Assembly (NCBI GenBank): GCA_964579825.1
Contig: CAZOHT010000018.1
Location: 1 to 64,000, forward strand
Direction of reading: 5' to 3'
From: SPCO01 sp964579825
GTDB taxonomy: Bacteria > Chloroflexota > Limnocylindria > Limnocylindrales > CSP1-4
DNA length: 64,000 nucleotides
Under the pieces are notes generated by a model. The model was not told the DNA's origin. It ran no database searches and saw nothing but the letters and a program-made list of their open reading frames with translations. The position numbers were made by a program, and so were the translations under genes. Positions 41,926-50,016 of the stretch are shown here, in pieces (position 1 is the stretch's first letter; every line of letters starts with the position of its first letter).

Positions 41926-43415
41926 CGGCCGACGAGCTCCCAGGCAGACGTCCCAGGCTGGAGCGTGTCGTCGGCATCTCCGTCGAACAGCTCGTATGCC
42001 CGGTCGCCCATCAGTCGCAGATGGTCGATCATCGACTCGAGGTCGCCGTCGGCGAAGCGACCGGCCTCGGCCGCCAGTCCGAGGGCACGGTCGACTGAGG
42101 ACGTGCCGACGAGCGCGGCGAGCTCGGTTGCCCGCCGGATCTTCGTCCGGATCCGCTCCGCCCCAGACGCCGCGGCGAGGATGAGCCAGCGCTCGGCACC
42201 GTCGCCGAGCTCGAGGAATGCGGCCTCCTCGGAGCTGGCGGGCCTCGGGCGCGGATGGAGCGGGTCGCTCGTCCGCTCGGGATAATGGGCCGGATCGATC
42301 CGTGGCTTGCCAGGTGTCGTCAGGGGATGGCGGGCGGCCTCCCTGGCGCCGGTGGGGCTGACGTGGGTGACGACGAGCTCGTCGCCGGCGACCCGGACCC
42401 AGACACGCTCGGTGATGAGCTCGTAGGGAACGGAATAGCGGGCCGAGCCGAAGCGGATCGTGGCCTCGTCGTCGACGACCCGGGTCATGCCGAAGGCGAC
42501 CGTGTACGGCTCGTCAGGCAGCGGGTGGAGGCGCCGACGCTCCTCGGCCAGGAGCTCGACCGGCGGCTGGCGGGTCTCGCGATGCTCGCGTTGGTTGACC
42601 TCCTCGCAGAAGGCATCGCAGGCGGCGCGAAGCTCGGCGAACGTCTCGTACGCCGGCAGGAGGTTCGCGTCGGTCGGGACGAGATCGGCCTTGGCGATCT
42701 TGACCGTGCTCTCCGAGCCGCCCTTCGAGGCCGGGTCGGCGGGCACGCAGGCGTGGACCTGGAGTCCGTAATGGCGGCCGGTGGCGACGAGGACCGGGTG
42801 CTTGACGGCGATCCCGGCGACGCGGTCGATTGTCACCGTCCGCTCGTTGTCGGTCAGCGCGTACGTCGGTGAACCGCCAAACCGGCGAAGGGTCTCGTCG
42901 AGGCAGGCGATGACCGTCGGCATCGTCCGGTCGTGGGTCGGGATCACGACGCGGAACCTCGACCAGGCCAGCCAGGCGCACCACAGAAGCGTCTCCCGCG
43001 CAGCGATCCTCGGGCCCTTGCCCCAATCGAACTGGAGCCACATGCCGGGCTCCGGGATCCACGGCCGGAAGACGCGCCGGTGGCCAGCCGCGTACGCCTT
43101 CTTCGCTCGGGCAACCGCTCGGCGGGTCGTTCGCTCGGACCCTTCGAAGCCGAGCGCTCGGAGCTTGTCGTGGACGACGTCGGCCCGGACCCGGCCGTGG
43201 GATCGTTCGACCCATTCCTCGACCTTGGCCAGGTGCGGATCGACGAGTTGATCGCGCCGCGCGGATGGACCGGTCGGCAGTCGGCCGGCCTCGCGCAGGC
43301 GGACATAGCGGGAGACCGTCATCGGCGAGCAGCCGGCCAGGCGCGCGGCGTCGCGCAGGCTGCCCGTCAGGTCGAACGCCTCGAGGATCTCCACGGCTTC
43401 TCCGGCAGACTTCAC
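41922..43415 (-). CDS. istA: IS21-family transposase IstA
   Basis: Transposase of 497 residues from GTG 43415 (ribosome binding site GGAGGG; a longer start at 43451 is possible). It has an N-terminal helix-turn-helix (LRDAARLAGCSPMTVSRYVRL), then an RNase H-like DDE core with WLQFDWGKGP, LTDNERTVT and a late acidic residue near VNQREHRE, and a C-terminal beta-barrel domain (VRVAGDELVVTHVS). The frame is intact, so the element may still be active. Confidence 0.95.
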   Translation of the reverse strand: MKSAGEAVEILEAFDLTGSLRDAARLAGCSPMTVSRYVRLREAGRLPTGPSARRDQLVDPHLAKVEEWVERSHGRVRADVVHDKLRALGFEGSERTTRRAVARAKKAYAAGHRRVFRPWIPEPGMWLQFDWGKGPRIAARETLLWCAWLAWSRFRVVIPTHDRTMPTVIACLDETLRRFGGSPTYALTDNERTVTIDRVAGIAVKHPVLVATGRHYGLQVHACVPADPASKGGSESTVKIAKADLVPTDANLLPAYETFAELRAACDAFCEEVNQREHRETRQPPVELLAEERRRLHPLPDEPYTVAFGMTRVVDDEATIRFGSARYSVPYELITERVWVRVAGDELVVTHVSPTGAREAARHPLTTPGKPRIDPAHYPERTSDPLHPRPRPASSEEAAFLELGDGAERWLILAAASGAERIRTKIRRATELAALVGTSSVDRALGLAAEAGRFADGDLESMIDHLRLMGDRAYELFDGDADDTLQPGTSAWELVGR

Positions 43416-43579
43416 CCTCGTCCCTCCCTGATTCCTGGGGTTCCACAACACCCTCAGTGAACCGGGGAGGGGCGCCTCAGCTCACGGCGCCCTCAGCGCC
43501 GCGCGACGAGCCCGTCCAGATTTCGTGGCCGCGAGCGTTCAGATCTCGTGGCCGCCAGCGTCCGGGTTCGTGACCGCCT

Positions 43580-43606
43580 CCGTCCAGATTCCCATGTCCG
43601 CTGGCA
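43580..43606 (-). repeat. Terminal inverted repeat, right end of IS21-like element
   Basis: Reading inward from 43606 on the minus strand, TGCCAGCGGACATGG... matches the left end. Four related transposase-site-like repeats (CGTCCAGATT.TCGTGGCCG type) continue to about 43510. Confidence 0.6.
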
Positions 43607-43711
43607 CGGGCGGCAGGCGCTGCAGCCGGCCGGAGGAGTGATCATCGCCACTGAGCCCGAAGCCCCGATCGATGGAACGAATCGACCCCCGGCCGTCGCC
43701 ATACTCGATGA

Positions 43712-44245
43712 ATGCCTCTGCCGGACGGAATCGTTACCGCGGCCGGTCGCGGTGACCGGCGGGCCTTCGCAGCGCTTGTGGAGATGGAAGCGACGACCGC
43801 CTATCGACTCGCCTTCGCGATCCTCGGCTCGCACGCCGACGCCGAGGACGCGGCACAGGACGCCTTCATCCGTGCCTGGCGCGACTTGCCGAGCCTGCGG
43901 GATCCAAGCCGCTGGCCGGCCTGGTTCCGGCGGCTCGTCGTCCGGTCCGCGCTCGACCGAGCGAGACGGCGCCGTCGACGAGCGGAGATCAGGCTCGACC
44001 CGGCGGATGGTGGCGCCTTCGAGCCGCACGGCCCAGACGCCTTTGGGCCGGTCGCCTTCCGGGACGAGCTGCTTCAGGCGCTTGCCGGCCTGTCCGCGGA
44101 CGACCGCGCCGTGATCGCGCTCCGTTTCGGGGCCGACCTCGAGGTGCCGGACGTGGCCGCGGCGCTCGGCATCCCACTGGGCACGGCGAAGTCGCGCCTC
44201 CATCGAGCGATCGCGCGCCTCCGAGCGCGACTCGAGCCAGATTGA
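43712..44245 (+). CDS. ECF-family RNA polymerase sigma factor
   Basis: The 177 residues include region 2 (AFALVEME...DAEDAAQDAFIRAWRDLPSLRDPSRWPAWFRRLVVRSALDRARR) and region 4 (LLQALAGLSADDRAVIALRFGADLEVPDVAAALGIPLGTAKSRLHRAIARLRARL). It belongs to a minor ECF group with a short linker. The stop overlaps the next gene's start by one base (TGATG), so it is translated with its probable anti-sigma factor. It responds presumably to an extracytoplasmic signal. Confidence 0.93.
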   Translation: MPLPDGIVTAAGRGDRRAFAALVEMEATTAYRLAFAILGSHADAEDAAQDAFIRAWRDLPSLRDPSRWPAWFRRLVVRSALDRARRRRRRAEIRLDPADGGAFEPHGPDAFGPVAFRDELLQALAGLSADDRAVIALRFGADLEVPDVAAALGIPLGTAKSRLHRAIARLRARLEPD

Positions 44246-44964
44246 TGGACCTCGAGGACCAGCTCCGCCACGCCCTGCAGGACCCGACACGCGGACCCTC
44301 GCCGGACTTCGGGGACCGGGTGCTGGCGGCCCTGCCGGCACGCCAGCGCCCCGTCCTGCGGCCGCTCAGGGCCCTGGCGGCGCCACTCGGTGCTGCTGCG
44401 ATGGTCGTGGCCGCCGTGCTCGCCGTCGGCGTGATCGGACCTGCCACGGGCCCGAACCGCAGCGCCGCGCCGCTCACCGCCTCGCCGGGCGCCACCGCCA
44501 CGTCTGCCGCGACGAGCGGCACGTACCCCGACGGCATCCCCCGCCAGATCGACGGCCAGCCGGTCCTGCGCGGCGAGGCGATCCCCAGCCACGTCGCCCA
44601 GAGCCAGGACGCCACACCGTTCCTCGTCGGCGGCTACGTGTACGCGTTCTATGCCGACTGCTACGTGGAGCCAGGTGCGCCAGGGGGCCCGCTACTGGCA
44701 CCGTGCGACGACGGGTTCCACCTGGGCGATGCCCCGCCCGGAACAGGTGGCGGGTTCGGGCCTCGGCTCGTCGTCGATGCCGCGCTGCAGGACCTGCCCG
44801 GCAGCGCACCGGGCGTCTTGCGGGTCCATGTCCACGACCGTCGCGCAGCGGACTGCGCGCCGGCGATCCGGCAGCGCTGCGAGGAGGCGATCGTGGTCGA
44901 GGCGGTCGTGTGGGCTGGCACGGCGACCCTCCCGGTGGACGCCGATGGCATCCCGCGAGATTGA
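44245..44964 (+). CDS. Probable anti-sigma factor, single-pass membrane protein
   Basis: The 239 residues have a cytoplasmic N-terminus (about 1-45), one transmembrane helix (LAAPLGAAAMVVAAVLAVGVIG, about 46-70) and an outer domain with GIPRQIDGQPVLRGEAIPSH and four Cys. By position and topology it should be the membrane anti-sigma factor for the ECF sigma. The final residues read GIPRD: the domain ends in a frameshift of a second copy (next entry). The C-terminus is therefore probably truncated. Confidence 0.7.
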   Translation: MDLEDQLRHALQDPTRGPSPDFGDRVLAALPARQRPVLRPLRALAAPLGAAAMVVAAVLAVGVIGPATGPNRSAAPLTASPGATATSAATSGTYPDGIPRQIDGQPVLRGEAIPSHVAQSQDATPFLVGGYVYAFYADCYVEPGAPGGPLLAPCDDGFHLGDAPPGTGGGFGPRLVVDAALQDLPGSAPGVLRVHVHDRRAADCAPAIRQRCEEAIVVEAVVWAGTATLPVDADGIPRD

Positions 44965-45358
44965 CGGCGAGGCGGTCCTCCGCGGCGCCGACATTGCGGT
45001 CAGAGTTGCGGCAGCTGACAACGACGGACCATCCTCATCGGTGGCTGGGCGACTGGTCCGATGCTGTGACGCTGCCCTGCGCCAACGCCCGACCGCCCCG
45101 TCCATGCCCTGCTGCCCTGTGGTCCGGGGACGGGCATCCAGCTCATGGCCGGCCCTGACCGCGCCGAAGGCATGCTCGTCATGTCGATCGATCAGGGTCT
45201 CCTTCCGGCGCCAGGGCGCCGTCGTCCTCCGGGTCCACGTCCACGACGCGCTGGCAGCCTCGTGTCCGGAAACGAACCGGGCGCTCTGCGAGCAGACGCT
45301 CGTGCTCGACGAGGTCGAGTGGACGCAACCCTCAGCCCCGGCCACGCCACTTCCCTGA
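44965..45358 (+). pseudogene. Decayed second outer domain of the anti-sigma protein
   Basis: In another frame the sequence continues GIPREIDGEAVLRGADI, a near copy of the domain start in the preceding gene. Downstream segments lie in different frames (TILIGGW, LLPCGPGTGIQLMAGPDRAEG, then VVLRVHVHDALAASC...ALCEQTLVLDEVEW), matching the first domain's FLVGGY and LRVHVHDRRAADC blocks. So a tandem duplicated domain has been broken by several frameshifts and a stop. Whether this is real decay or assembly error cannot be seen here. Confidence 0.6.
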
Positions 45359-45434
45359 GCTTGCCGTCGGCCCCGCTGGTTGCGCCTACCTAGCCGAACC
45401 GTGACGCTCCGTGCTGTCACTGCTCGGTTGCCTG

Positions 45435-45541
45435 CAGATCTCGTGGCCGTCAGCCATTAGCTCTTGCGTCCGCCCGCGTACAGTTCTCGTGACCGCCGGC
45501 GTTCATATCTCGCTTTCACTTGATATGGGCGATCACTTGAC
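45435..45541. repeat. Extra set of IS21-type end repeats (remnant)
   Basis: Carries an exact CAGATCTCGTGGCCG, also found at both ends of the IS21-like element. Two more related units follow (CAGTTCTCGTGACCGCCGG, TTCATATCTCGCTTTCA) and then CACTTGATA/CACTTGAC. It lies 1.8 kb beyond the main right end, right next to the MerR promoter. Confidence 0.6.
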
Positions 45542-45567
45542 TCCGTAGCTGCTACAGGGTCTACCGT
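45537..45567 (+). promoter_or_regulatory. MerR-type promoter with 19-bp spacer and dyad
   Basis: TTGACT (45537-45542) is separated by exactly 19 bases from TACCGT (45562-45567). The spacer carries the imperfect dyad CCGTAGC-T-GCTACAGG. A 19-bp spacer is characteristic of promoters activated by MerR-family proteins, which untwist DNA. The -10 element is only about 6 bases from the MerR ATG, so the transcript is probably leaderless. The regulator would act on its own operon. The site overlaps the IS21-end-like repeats. Confidence 0.7.
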
Positions 45568-45573
45568 GGCCGC

Positions 45574-45975
45574 ATGCGGATCGGTGAGATGGCCCAGCAG
45601 CTCGGTCTGGCGCCCGAGACCCTGCGCTACTACGAGCGGCTCGGGCTCCTGCGCTCGCCGGCCAGAAACGGTGGCCACTACCGCGAGTACGACGAGGAAG
45701 ACGCCGAGCGCCTCCGGCTGCTCGTCGGGCTCCGCCAGCTCGATCTGCCTCTCCCCGTCGCGGCCAAGCTTGCGACGATGTGCGCCGACGGACGGTGCGG
45801 GGAGGTCTCGGATGAGCTCCGAGCGGCGATCCCGGCCGAGCGCTCCAAGGTCCGCCGCCGAATCCGCGACCTTCGTCATGTCGACGAACGCCTGGCCCTC
45901 CTAGAGCGCGAACTCCAGACGGGTGAGCGACCACGCGACCTCATCCACCTCGAGCCAAGAAAGGAGGATGTTTGA
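45574..45975 (+). CDS. MerR-family metal-responsive regulator
   Basis: The 133 residues begin with the MerR winged helix (MRIGEMAQQLGLAPETLRYYERLGLLRSPAR), then the wing GGHYREYDEEDAERLRLL and a dimerisation coiled coil. Cys70 and Cys75 (TMCADGRCGEV) are candidate metal ligands. The preceding promoter has the MerR 19-bp geometry. Its stop overlaps the Cys-rich peptide start by one base. Metal identity (Hg, Cu, Cd, Zn or Pb) cannot be assigned. Confidence 0.9.
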   Translation: MRIGEMAQQLGLAPETLRYYERLGLLRSPARNGGHYREYDEEDAERLRLLVGLRQLDLPLPVAAKLATMCADGRCGEVSDELRAAIPAERSKVRRRIRDLRHVDERLALLERELQTGERPRDLIHLEPRKEDV

Positions 45976-46058
45976 TGTGCAACTGTCCATGCGGCCAATG
46001 CTGTGGCTGCTCGGCCTGTCGATGCGGCTGCCAGTGCGACGGCCACCGAGAGAGCTGA
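45975..46058 (+). CDS. 27-residue Cys-rich metallothionein-like peptide
   Basis: ATG 45975 has a strong ribosome binding site (AAGGAGG, 7 bases upstream) and overlaps the MerR stop (TGATG). The peptide has ten Cys in 27 residues, at 2, 4, 6, 9, 10, 12, 15, 17, 19 and 21, mostly in CxC/CC form, then an Asp-Gly-His-Arg tail. The composition is like a tiny metallothionein. Its place right after the MerR regulator under a MerR-type promoter points to metal binding. It is too short for usual gene callers and may be undescribed. Confidence 0.75.
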   Translation: MCNCPCGQCCGCSACRCGCQCDGHRES

Positions 46059-46099
46059 AGACCCGTCGATGATGCGGGCGTCGTCTGGAGGCACCGAGG

Positions 46100-46414
46100 G
46101 TGGCAGCGAGACACGACATCGAGCTTCTCTGGTTCGCGGACTGCCCCAACCATGAGGCAGCGCGGGCTGTCCGGCGCGAGGTCCTCGCCGAACTGTCGCC
46201 GGAGTCCGTGATCCGCGACATCGACGCCACAGAACCTGGCGTGGCCGAGCAGCTGCGTTTCCCGGGCTCACCCACCATCCGGGTCGACGGTCGCGATGTC
46301 CAGCCGGGCTTCGAGGACCCGGCGGACTACACGCCTCGGTGTCGCCTCTACTGGACTGAGCAAGGGCTCGCTCGCATCCCGCCACGCGAATGGATCGAGA
46401 CGGCCCTGCGCTGA
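46100..46414 (+). CDS. Small thioredoxin-fold protein
   Basis: The 104 residues from GTG 46100 are a thioredoxin-like fold of the type often annotated near mercury or alkylmercury lyase genes: LLWFADCPNHEAARAV, with a lone Cys15, then FPGSPTIRVDGRDVQPGF. The single N-terminal Cys and second CxxC-less pattern suggest metal or thiol binding rather than disulfide exchange. It follows the Cys-rich peptide by about 40 bases, so it is probably in the same operon. Confidence 0.75.
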   Translation: MAARHDIELLWFADCPNHEAARAVRREVLAELSPESVIRDIDATEPGVAEQLRFPGSPTIRVDGRDVQPGFEDPADYTPRCRLYWTEQGLARIPPREWIETALR

Positions 46415-46500
46415 CCCGCCCAGTCGCGGAGACTGCTCGCCAACGGGAACCCGGAGCCTGGCCCGGAGCCGTTCCACTCGGTTCTCGCTACAGTGATGCG

Positions 46501-47163
46501 GTGAGCGGTCGCGGCCTCCGGGCCTTCACGATCACGGGCGCGCTGGTCCTCGCGGCCCTGGCCCTCGGCCACGAGCTGATCTACCTGCTCGCCCACGGCC
46601 TCGGCGAGGGCTACGGCAGGGCGATGCAGGAGGGCGGGCACGATCGCTACTGGACGAGCTTCGTCCTGATCGTGCTGGTCGTGACCGGCTGTCTCGGGGT
46701 CGTCGCGGTGGCACAGTGGCGGCGGCTCCGGCGGCTTGCGGCCGCGGTCCACGCCGGGACCATCCGCCTCGGTGACGGCGGGCTCTTGCGATTCTTCGAG
46801 CTCCTCCGGCCGCTCTGGCTCCGGGTGTCCGTCGGGACCGTCGCCGCCTACCTGATCCAGGAGAACGTCGAGACGGCGAGCACCGGCGCCGCGCTGCCGG
46901 GACTCGGTGTCCTCGGCGGCGAGCACGCGATCGCGCTGGCGGTCCTGCTCGGGGTCAGTCTCGTGGTCGCGGCGGTCGGTGCGCTCGTCGGCTGGCGGCG
47001 CGAGGTCCTGCTCGCCAGGATCCGGGCGGCCGCCATGCGCCGGCTTCGGGCTCCTGCCGCGACCCTCCGCCGGGCCCCGGTCAGCGACCGACCCGCCGGT
47101 CGTCTGGAAGCACGCCGCAACGGCGTCCGGGCACCTCCGCTCCGGCTGATCCAGCCCGCCTGA
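46501..47163 (+). CDS. Multi-pass membrane protein, unknown
   Basis: The 220 residues start at GTG 46501; a longer open frame upstream lacks signals. There are four hydrophobic helices (about 10-35, 57-80, 105-130 and 150-175), several His (LGHELIYLLAHG, EGGHDRYW, GGEHAIAL) and an Arg-rich C-terminus. I do not recognise a family. It lies between the MerR operon and copC on the same strand, so a metal-related membrane role is possible. Confidence 0.6.
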   Translation: MSGRGLRAFTITGALVLAALALGHELIYLLAHGLGEGYGRAMQEGGHDRYWTSFVLIVLVVTGCLGVVAVAQWRRLRRLAAAVHAGTIRLGDGGLLRFFELLRPLWLRVSVGTVAAYLIQENVETASTGAALPGLGVLGGEHAIALAVLLGVSLVVAAVGALVGWRREVLLARIRAAAMRRLRAPAATLRRAPVSDRPAGRLEARRNGVRAPPLRLIQPA

Positions 47164-47217
47164 TCCCACCCGCCTACGGCCGTGCCGGAGGGGTGGGATC
47201 CCCTCTGGAGGTGTTCT

Positions 47218-47805
47218 TTGTCGCGCCCTGTCGTCCGCGCGTTCGTCTCCGCAGCGTTCCTGTCGCTCCTCGCCAGTCCGGTCCTCGCACACGCCGAGCT
47301 CGTCTCGGCCACGCCCGGCCCCGGCGACGAGGTCGAAGGCTCCCCAACGGAGCTCGTCGCGACCTTCAGCCAGGACCTCGACCCGTCGCGGACGTCGCTC
47401 GAGGTTCGCGACGCGTCGGGCTCGACCGTTGCCCGGGGCGGCGAGCTCGGCGATGGCCCCCGGGAATTCCGCCTGGCACTGCCCGAACTCGTGCCCGGCG
47501 AGTACGAGGTCCGCTCGACGTCGTTCTCGGCCGAGGACGGCGAGCTCGCCCGCGACTCCTACACCTTCACGGTCGTCGCCGCGCCAAGCCCGTCACCAAC
47601 GCCGTCACCGTCACCGACGCCGTCCTCGGCACCGTCAGCGTCGCCCACGCCGGCCACTGCCTCCCCGTCACCGCTCCCGAGCGCGACGCCGGTCCCGGAT
47701 GACACCGCGGCATCCGGCGACGGCGTCATCCTCCTTCCGATCCTGGCCGCGAGCCTCGTTGTCGGCGCGATCGCCGTCTGGCTCATCCGGCGGCGAGCGA
47801 CGTGA
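47218..47805 (+). CDS. copC: CopC-domain copper-binding protein, membrane-anchored
   Basis: The 195 residues are exported by a signal peptide (about 1-24). The mature protein begins HAELVSATPGPGDEVEGSPTEL, the CopC copper-site start, with N-terminal His. A beta-sandwich of about 95 residues follows, then a Ser/Pro/Thr linker and a C-terminal transmembrane helix plus RRRAT tail. TTG 47218 with GGAGGTG upstream is the best start. CopC delivers copper in the periplasmic space; here it would be tethered. It overlaps the CtaG-like gene by 4 bases. Confidence 0.9.
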   Translation: MSRPVVRAFVSAAFLSLLASPVLAHAELVSATPGPGDEVEGSPTELVATFSQDLDPSRTSLEVRDASGSTVARGGELGDGPREFRLALPELVPGEYEVRSTSFSAEDGELARDSYTFTVVAAPSPSPTPSPSPTPSSAPSASPTPATASPSPLPSATPVPDDTAASGDGVILLPILAASLVVGAIAVWLIRRRAT

Positions 47806-48767
47806 GGACCGCCATGGCGGCCCTCGCCGCGTTCGCGCTCGCCCTCACGGCGCCGGCGACTGTGCTCGCCCACGGCGCCGGCCAGGGGCCGCCACCGACC
47901 GATCCGCTGGGCATCGCACTCGCCTGGCATCTCGACCTGCCGCTGATCCTGGCACTGGCGGTCGCCGTCGCCGCCTACCTGTCAGCGGCGCGGTCGGTCG
48001 ATGCCGCGCATCGAGCGAACCCCTGGCCCGCGCGCCGAACCTTCGCTTACGTGGCCGGTGTGACCACCGTGGGCCTGGCCCTGCTCTCGCCGGTCGACAC
48101 GCTGTCCGACGATTTGCTCAGCGTCCACATGGTCCAGCACCTGCTGCTCGTGGCGGTCGCGGCGCCGCTGTTCGCCCTGAGCGGGATCGGGACGCTCGCC
48201 CTTCGGGCGGCATCGCCGGATGTGCGCAACCACTACCTGCTGCCGATCCTGCACAGCCGCGTCGCGAGCGCCCTGACGTTCCCGGTCGTCGGCTGGCTCG
48301 CCTTTGCCGGGGTGATGTGGGGCTCGCACTTCACGACGCTCTACAACGCTGCCCTGCTCGACGACGGCGTGCATGCCCTAGAGCACCTGCTCTTCCTCGG
48401 CGCGGCGTGCCTCTTCTGGTGGCCGCTGCTCAGCCCCGATCCGCTCCGATGGCGGTTCCATCCGGGCGCCAAGCTCGTCGCCCTGCTCGCCCAGATGCCG
48501 CCGATGAGCTTCCTCGCGGTCACGATCATCGGCGCGACCGCTCCCCTCTATGCCGCCTACCTCGGACGGACGGACGCGTTCGGCATCGACGCCCTGTCCG
48601 ATCAGCGCGTCGCCGGCTCGCTCATGTGGCTGACCGGCGACCTCGCCCTCCTCATCCCGGGTGCTGTCCTCTTCCTCGCCCTGGTGCGCCACGAGGAGGC
48701 CGAGGCGAAGCGGGTCGACGCCCGCCCCGACCGTGAGCGCCGCGCCCTGTCACGAAAGGAGTCCTGA
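47802..48767 (+). CDS. ctaG: CtaG/CAA3-type cytochrome c oxidase assembly membrane protein
   Basis: The 321-residue membrane protein of the Caa3_CtaG family starts at GTG 47802. About seven hydrophobic segments are seen. His-rich pairs HMVQHLLL and HALEHLLF lie in helices, and WPLLSPDPLRWRFHPGAKL sits in a loop. These fit the copper-chaperone or oxidase-assembly role of CtaG. No cytochrome oxidase subunit genes are in this window, so it may work with CopC in copper handling instead. Confidence 0.88.
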   Translation: MRTAMAALAAFALALTAPATVLAHGAGQGPPPTDPLGIALAWHLDLPLILALAVAVAAYLSAARSVDAAHRANPWPARRTFAYVAGVTTVGLALLSPVDTLSDDLLSVHMVQHLLLVAVAAPLFALSGIGTLALRAASPDVRNHYLLPILHSRVASALTFPVVGWLAFAGVMWGSHFTTLYNAALLDDGVHALEHLLFLGAACLFWWPLLSPDPLRWRFHPGAKLVALLAQMPPMSFLAVTIIGATAPLYAAYLGRTDAFGIDALSDQRVAGSLMWLTGDLALLIPGAVLFLALVRHEEAEAKRVDARPDRERRALSRKES

Positions 48768-48769
48768 CC

Positions 48770-49699
48770 ATGCGCGTCTTCGCCTCCCTCCTGGTCTCCG
48801 CGTCGCTCCTGCTCGCCGCCTGCTCGTCGGGCGGTGGGTCGCCGCCAGCTGCGAGCGGACCGGCCGGGGCAAGTCCCTCGGCCGCCGGATCCGGCGGACC
48901 CGAGATCCTCCCGCTCCTCATCAACTCCGAGATCCTCAAGGGGCCCAACCGGTTCGTCTTCTCGCTGACCGACCGGGCGAACAAGGTCGTCGCGGCGCCC
49001 GACGTCAAGGTCCACCTCCTCTACTACGACGTCGACACGGCCGAGAACACGGTCGTGTTCGAGACAGATGCCCGGTTCCTGTGGGCGATCGAGGGCGAGC
49101 AGGGCCTGTACGTGACGGACGTCACCTTCCCCGACGCCGGTCGCTGGGGCACCAAGTTCGAGGCGACATTCCCGGACGGGGCGACGAAGAGCGTCCGGGC
49201 CGACTACGACGTCGCCGAATCGGGCACGACGCCGGCCCTCGGTGCCAAGGCGCCGTCGGTCGACACGCCGACCGCGGCCGACGTCGGCGGCGATCTGACC
49301 AAGCTCTCGAGCGACCAGGCGCCCGACCCGCGCTTCTACGAGACCTCGATCGCCGACGCCCTCGCTGCGAGCAAGCCCTTCGTCGTCTCGTTCGCCACGC
49401 CGGCCTTCTGCCAGACCCGGCTGTGCGGGCCGACGCTCGACACGGTCAAGCGCGTCGCCGCGGACTATCCCGCGGTCACGTTCATCAACGTCGAGCCCTA
49501 CAAGATGGCATTCAGCGACGGCAGCCTCCAGCCCGAGCTCGACGCCCAGGGCCAGCTCCAGCCAGCCGACTGGACGAATGCCTGGGGCCTCCAGTCCGAG
49601 CCGTACACGTTCGTCGTGGCGGCCGACGGGACGGTTGCCGCCAAGTTCGAGGGGGTGCTCGGCGAGGACGAGCTTCGGGGCGCGCTCGATGCCCTGTGA
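48770..49699 (+). CDS. Lipoprotein with thioredoxin-like domain
   Basis: The 309 residues have a lipoprotein signal with lipobox LLAAC (about 15-19), a Gly/Ser/Pro linker and a beta-rich domain (about 45-150). A C-terminal thioredoxin-like domain contains FATPAFCQTRLCGPTLD, a Cys-X4-Cys pair rather than CxxC, plus SEPYTFVVAADGTVAAKFEG. It resembles the actinobacterial lipoproteins linked with SCO-like copper delivery or TlpA-like reductases. Ribosome binding site AAAGGAG. It follows CtaG and precedes a small lipoprotein. Confidence 0.8.
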   Translation: MRVFASLLVSASLLLAACSSGGGSPPAASGPAGASPSAAGSGGPEILPLLINSEILKGPNRFVFSLTDRANKVVAAPDVKVHLLYYDVDTAENTVVFETDARFLWAIEGEQGLYVTDVTFPDAGRWGTKFEATFPDGATKSVRADYDVAESGTTPALGAKAPSVDTPTAADVGGDLTKLSSDQAPDPRFYETSIADALAASKPFVVSFATPAFCQTRLCGPTLDTVKRVAADYPAVTFINVEPYKMAFSDGSLQPELDAQGQLQPADWTNAWGLQSEPYTFVVAADGTVAAKFEGVLGEDELRGALDAL

Positions 49700-50016
49700 G
49701 CCCGATCCGTTCGCTCCTCCTGCTCCTGGTGGTCGCGGTCGCGGCCTGCGGCCCGGCCCCCCAGACGGTGGCGGGCTTCGTGGTCGACGTCAAGAGCACG
49801 AGCCTGACCCAAGTCGACAGCTTCACCATCCGGACCCAGGAGGGCCAGGAGCTCGCCTTCCGGGTCGGACCGCTCGAGCTCGACGGCGGCGCCTTCCCGG
49901 CGGGCCACCTGCGCGAGCACATGGCCCTCAACCAGGCGGTCGCAGTGGCGTACCGGGAGGAGGGTGGCGAGCGCGTCGCCTACCGGCTCGTGGACGCGAC
50001 GTGGTTGCAGCCATGA
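49696..50016 (+). CDS. Small lipoprotein
   Basis: The 106 residues begin at GTG 49696, overlapping the previous stop by 3 bases. A hydrophobic signal (LLLLLVVAVAAC) ends with lipobox VAAC. The mature part is beta-rich (VAGFVVDVKSTSLTQVDSFTIRTQEGQELAFRVG) and likely folds as a small OB-like or beta-barrel domain. No family was recognised. The overlap on both sides shows it belongs to the CopC-CtaG cluster. Confidence 0.7.
   Translation: MSPIRSLLLLLVVAVAACGPAPQTVAGFVVDVKSTSLTQVDSFTIRTQEGQELAFRVGPLELDGGAFPAGHLREHMALNQAVAVAYREEGGERVAYRLVDATWLQP

Larger units (their letters stand above)
40257..43606 (-). mobile_element. IS21-family insertion sequence with extra gene
   Basis: istA and istB lie on the minus strand with a 4-base overlap. 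The ends at 40257 and 43606 read inward with 19 of 27 matching bases (TGTCAAGGGACACC... versus TGCCAGCGGACATG...). Inside each end is a copy of the 15-base subterminal sequence CGGCCACGAGATCTG (40281-40295 and, inverted, 43540-43554), and the right end has four degenerate copies of the same repeat. Unusually, about 780 bases including a lipoprotein gene lie between the left end and istB. The right-end repeats are repeated again at 45.4-45.5 kb, so the true boundary on that side is uncertain. Confidence 0.75.

Noticed and set aside
47218..49699. A complete cytochrome c oxidase operon
   Set aside because: CtaG and CopC are present but no coxA, coxB or coxC-type genes lie in the window.
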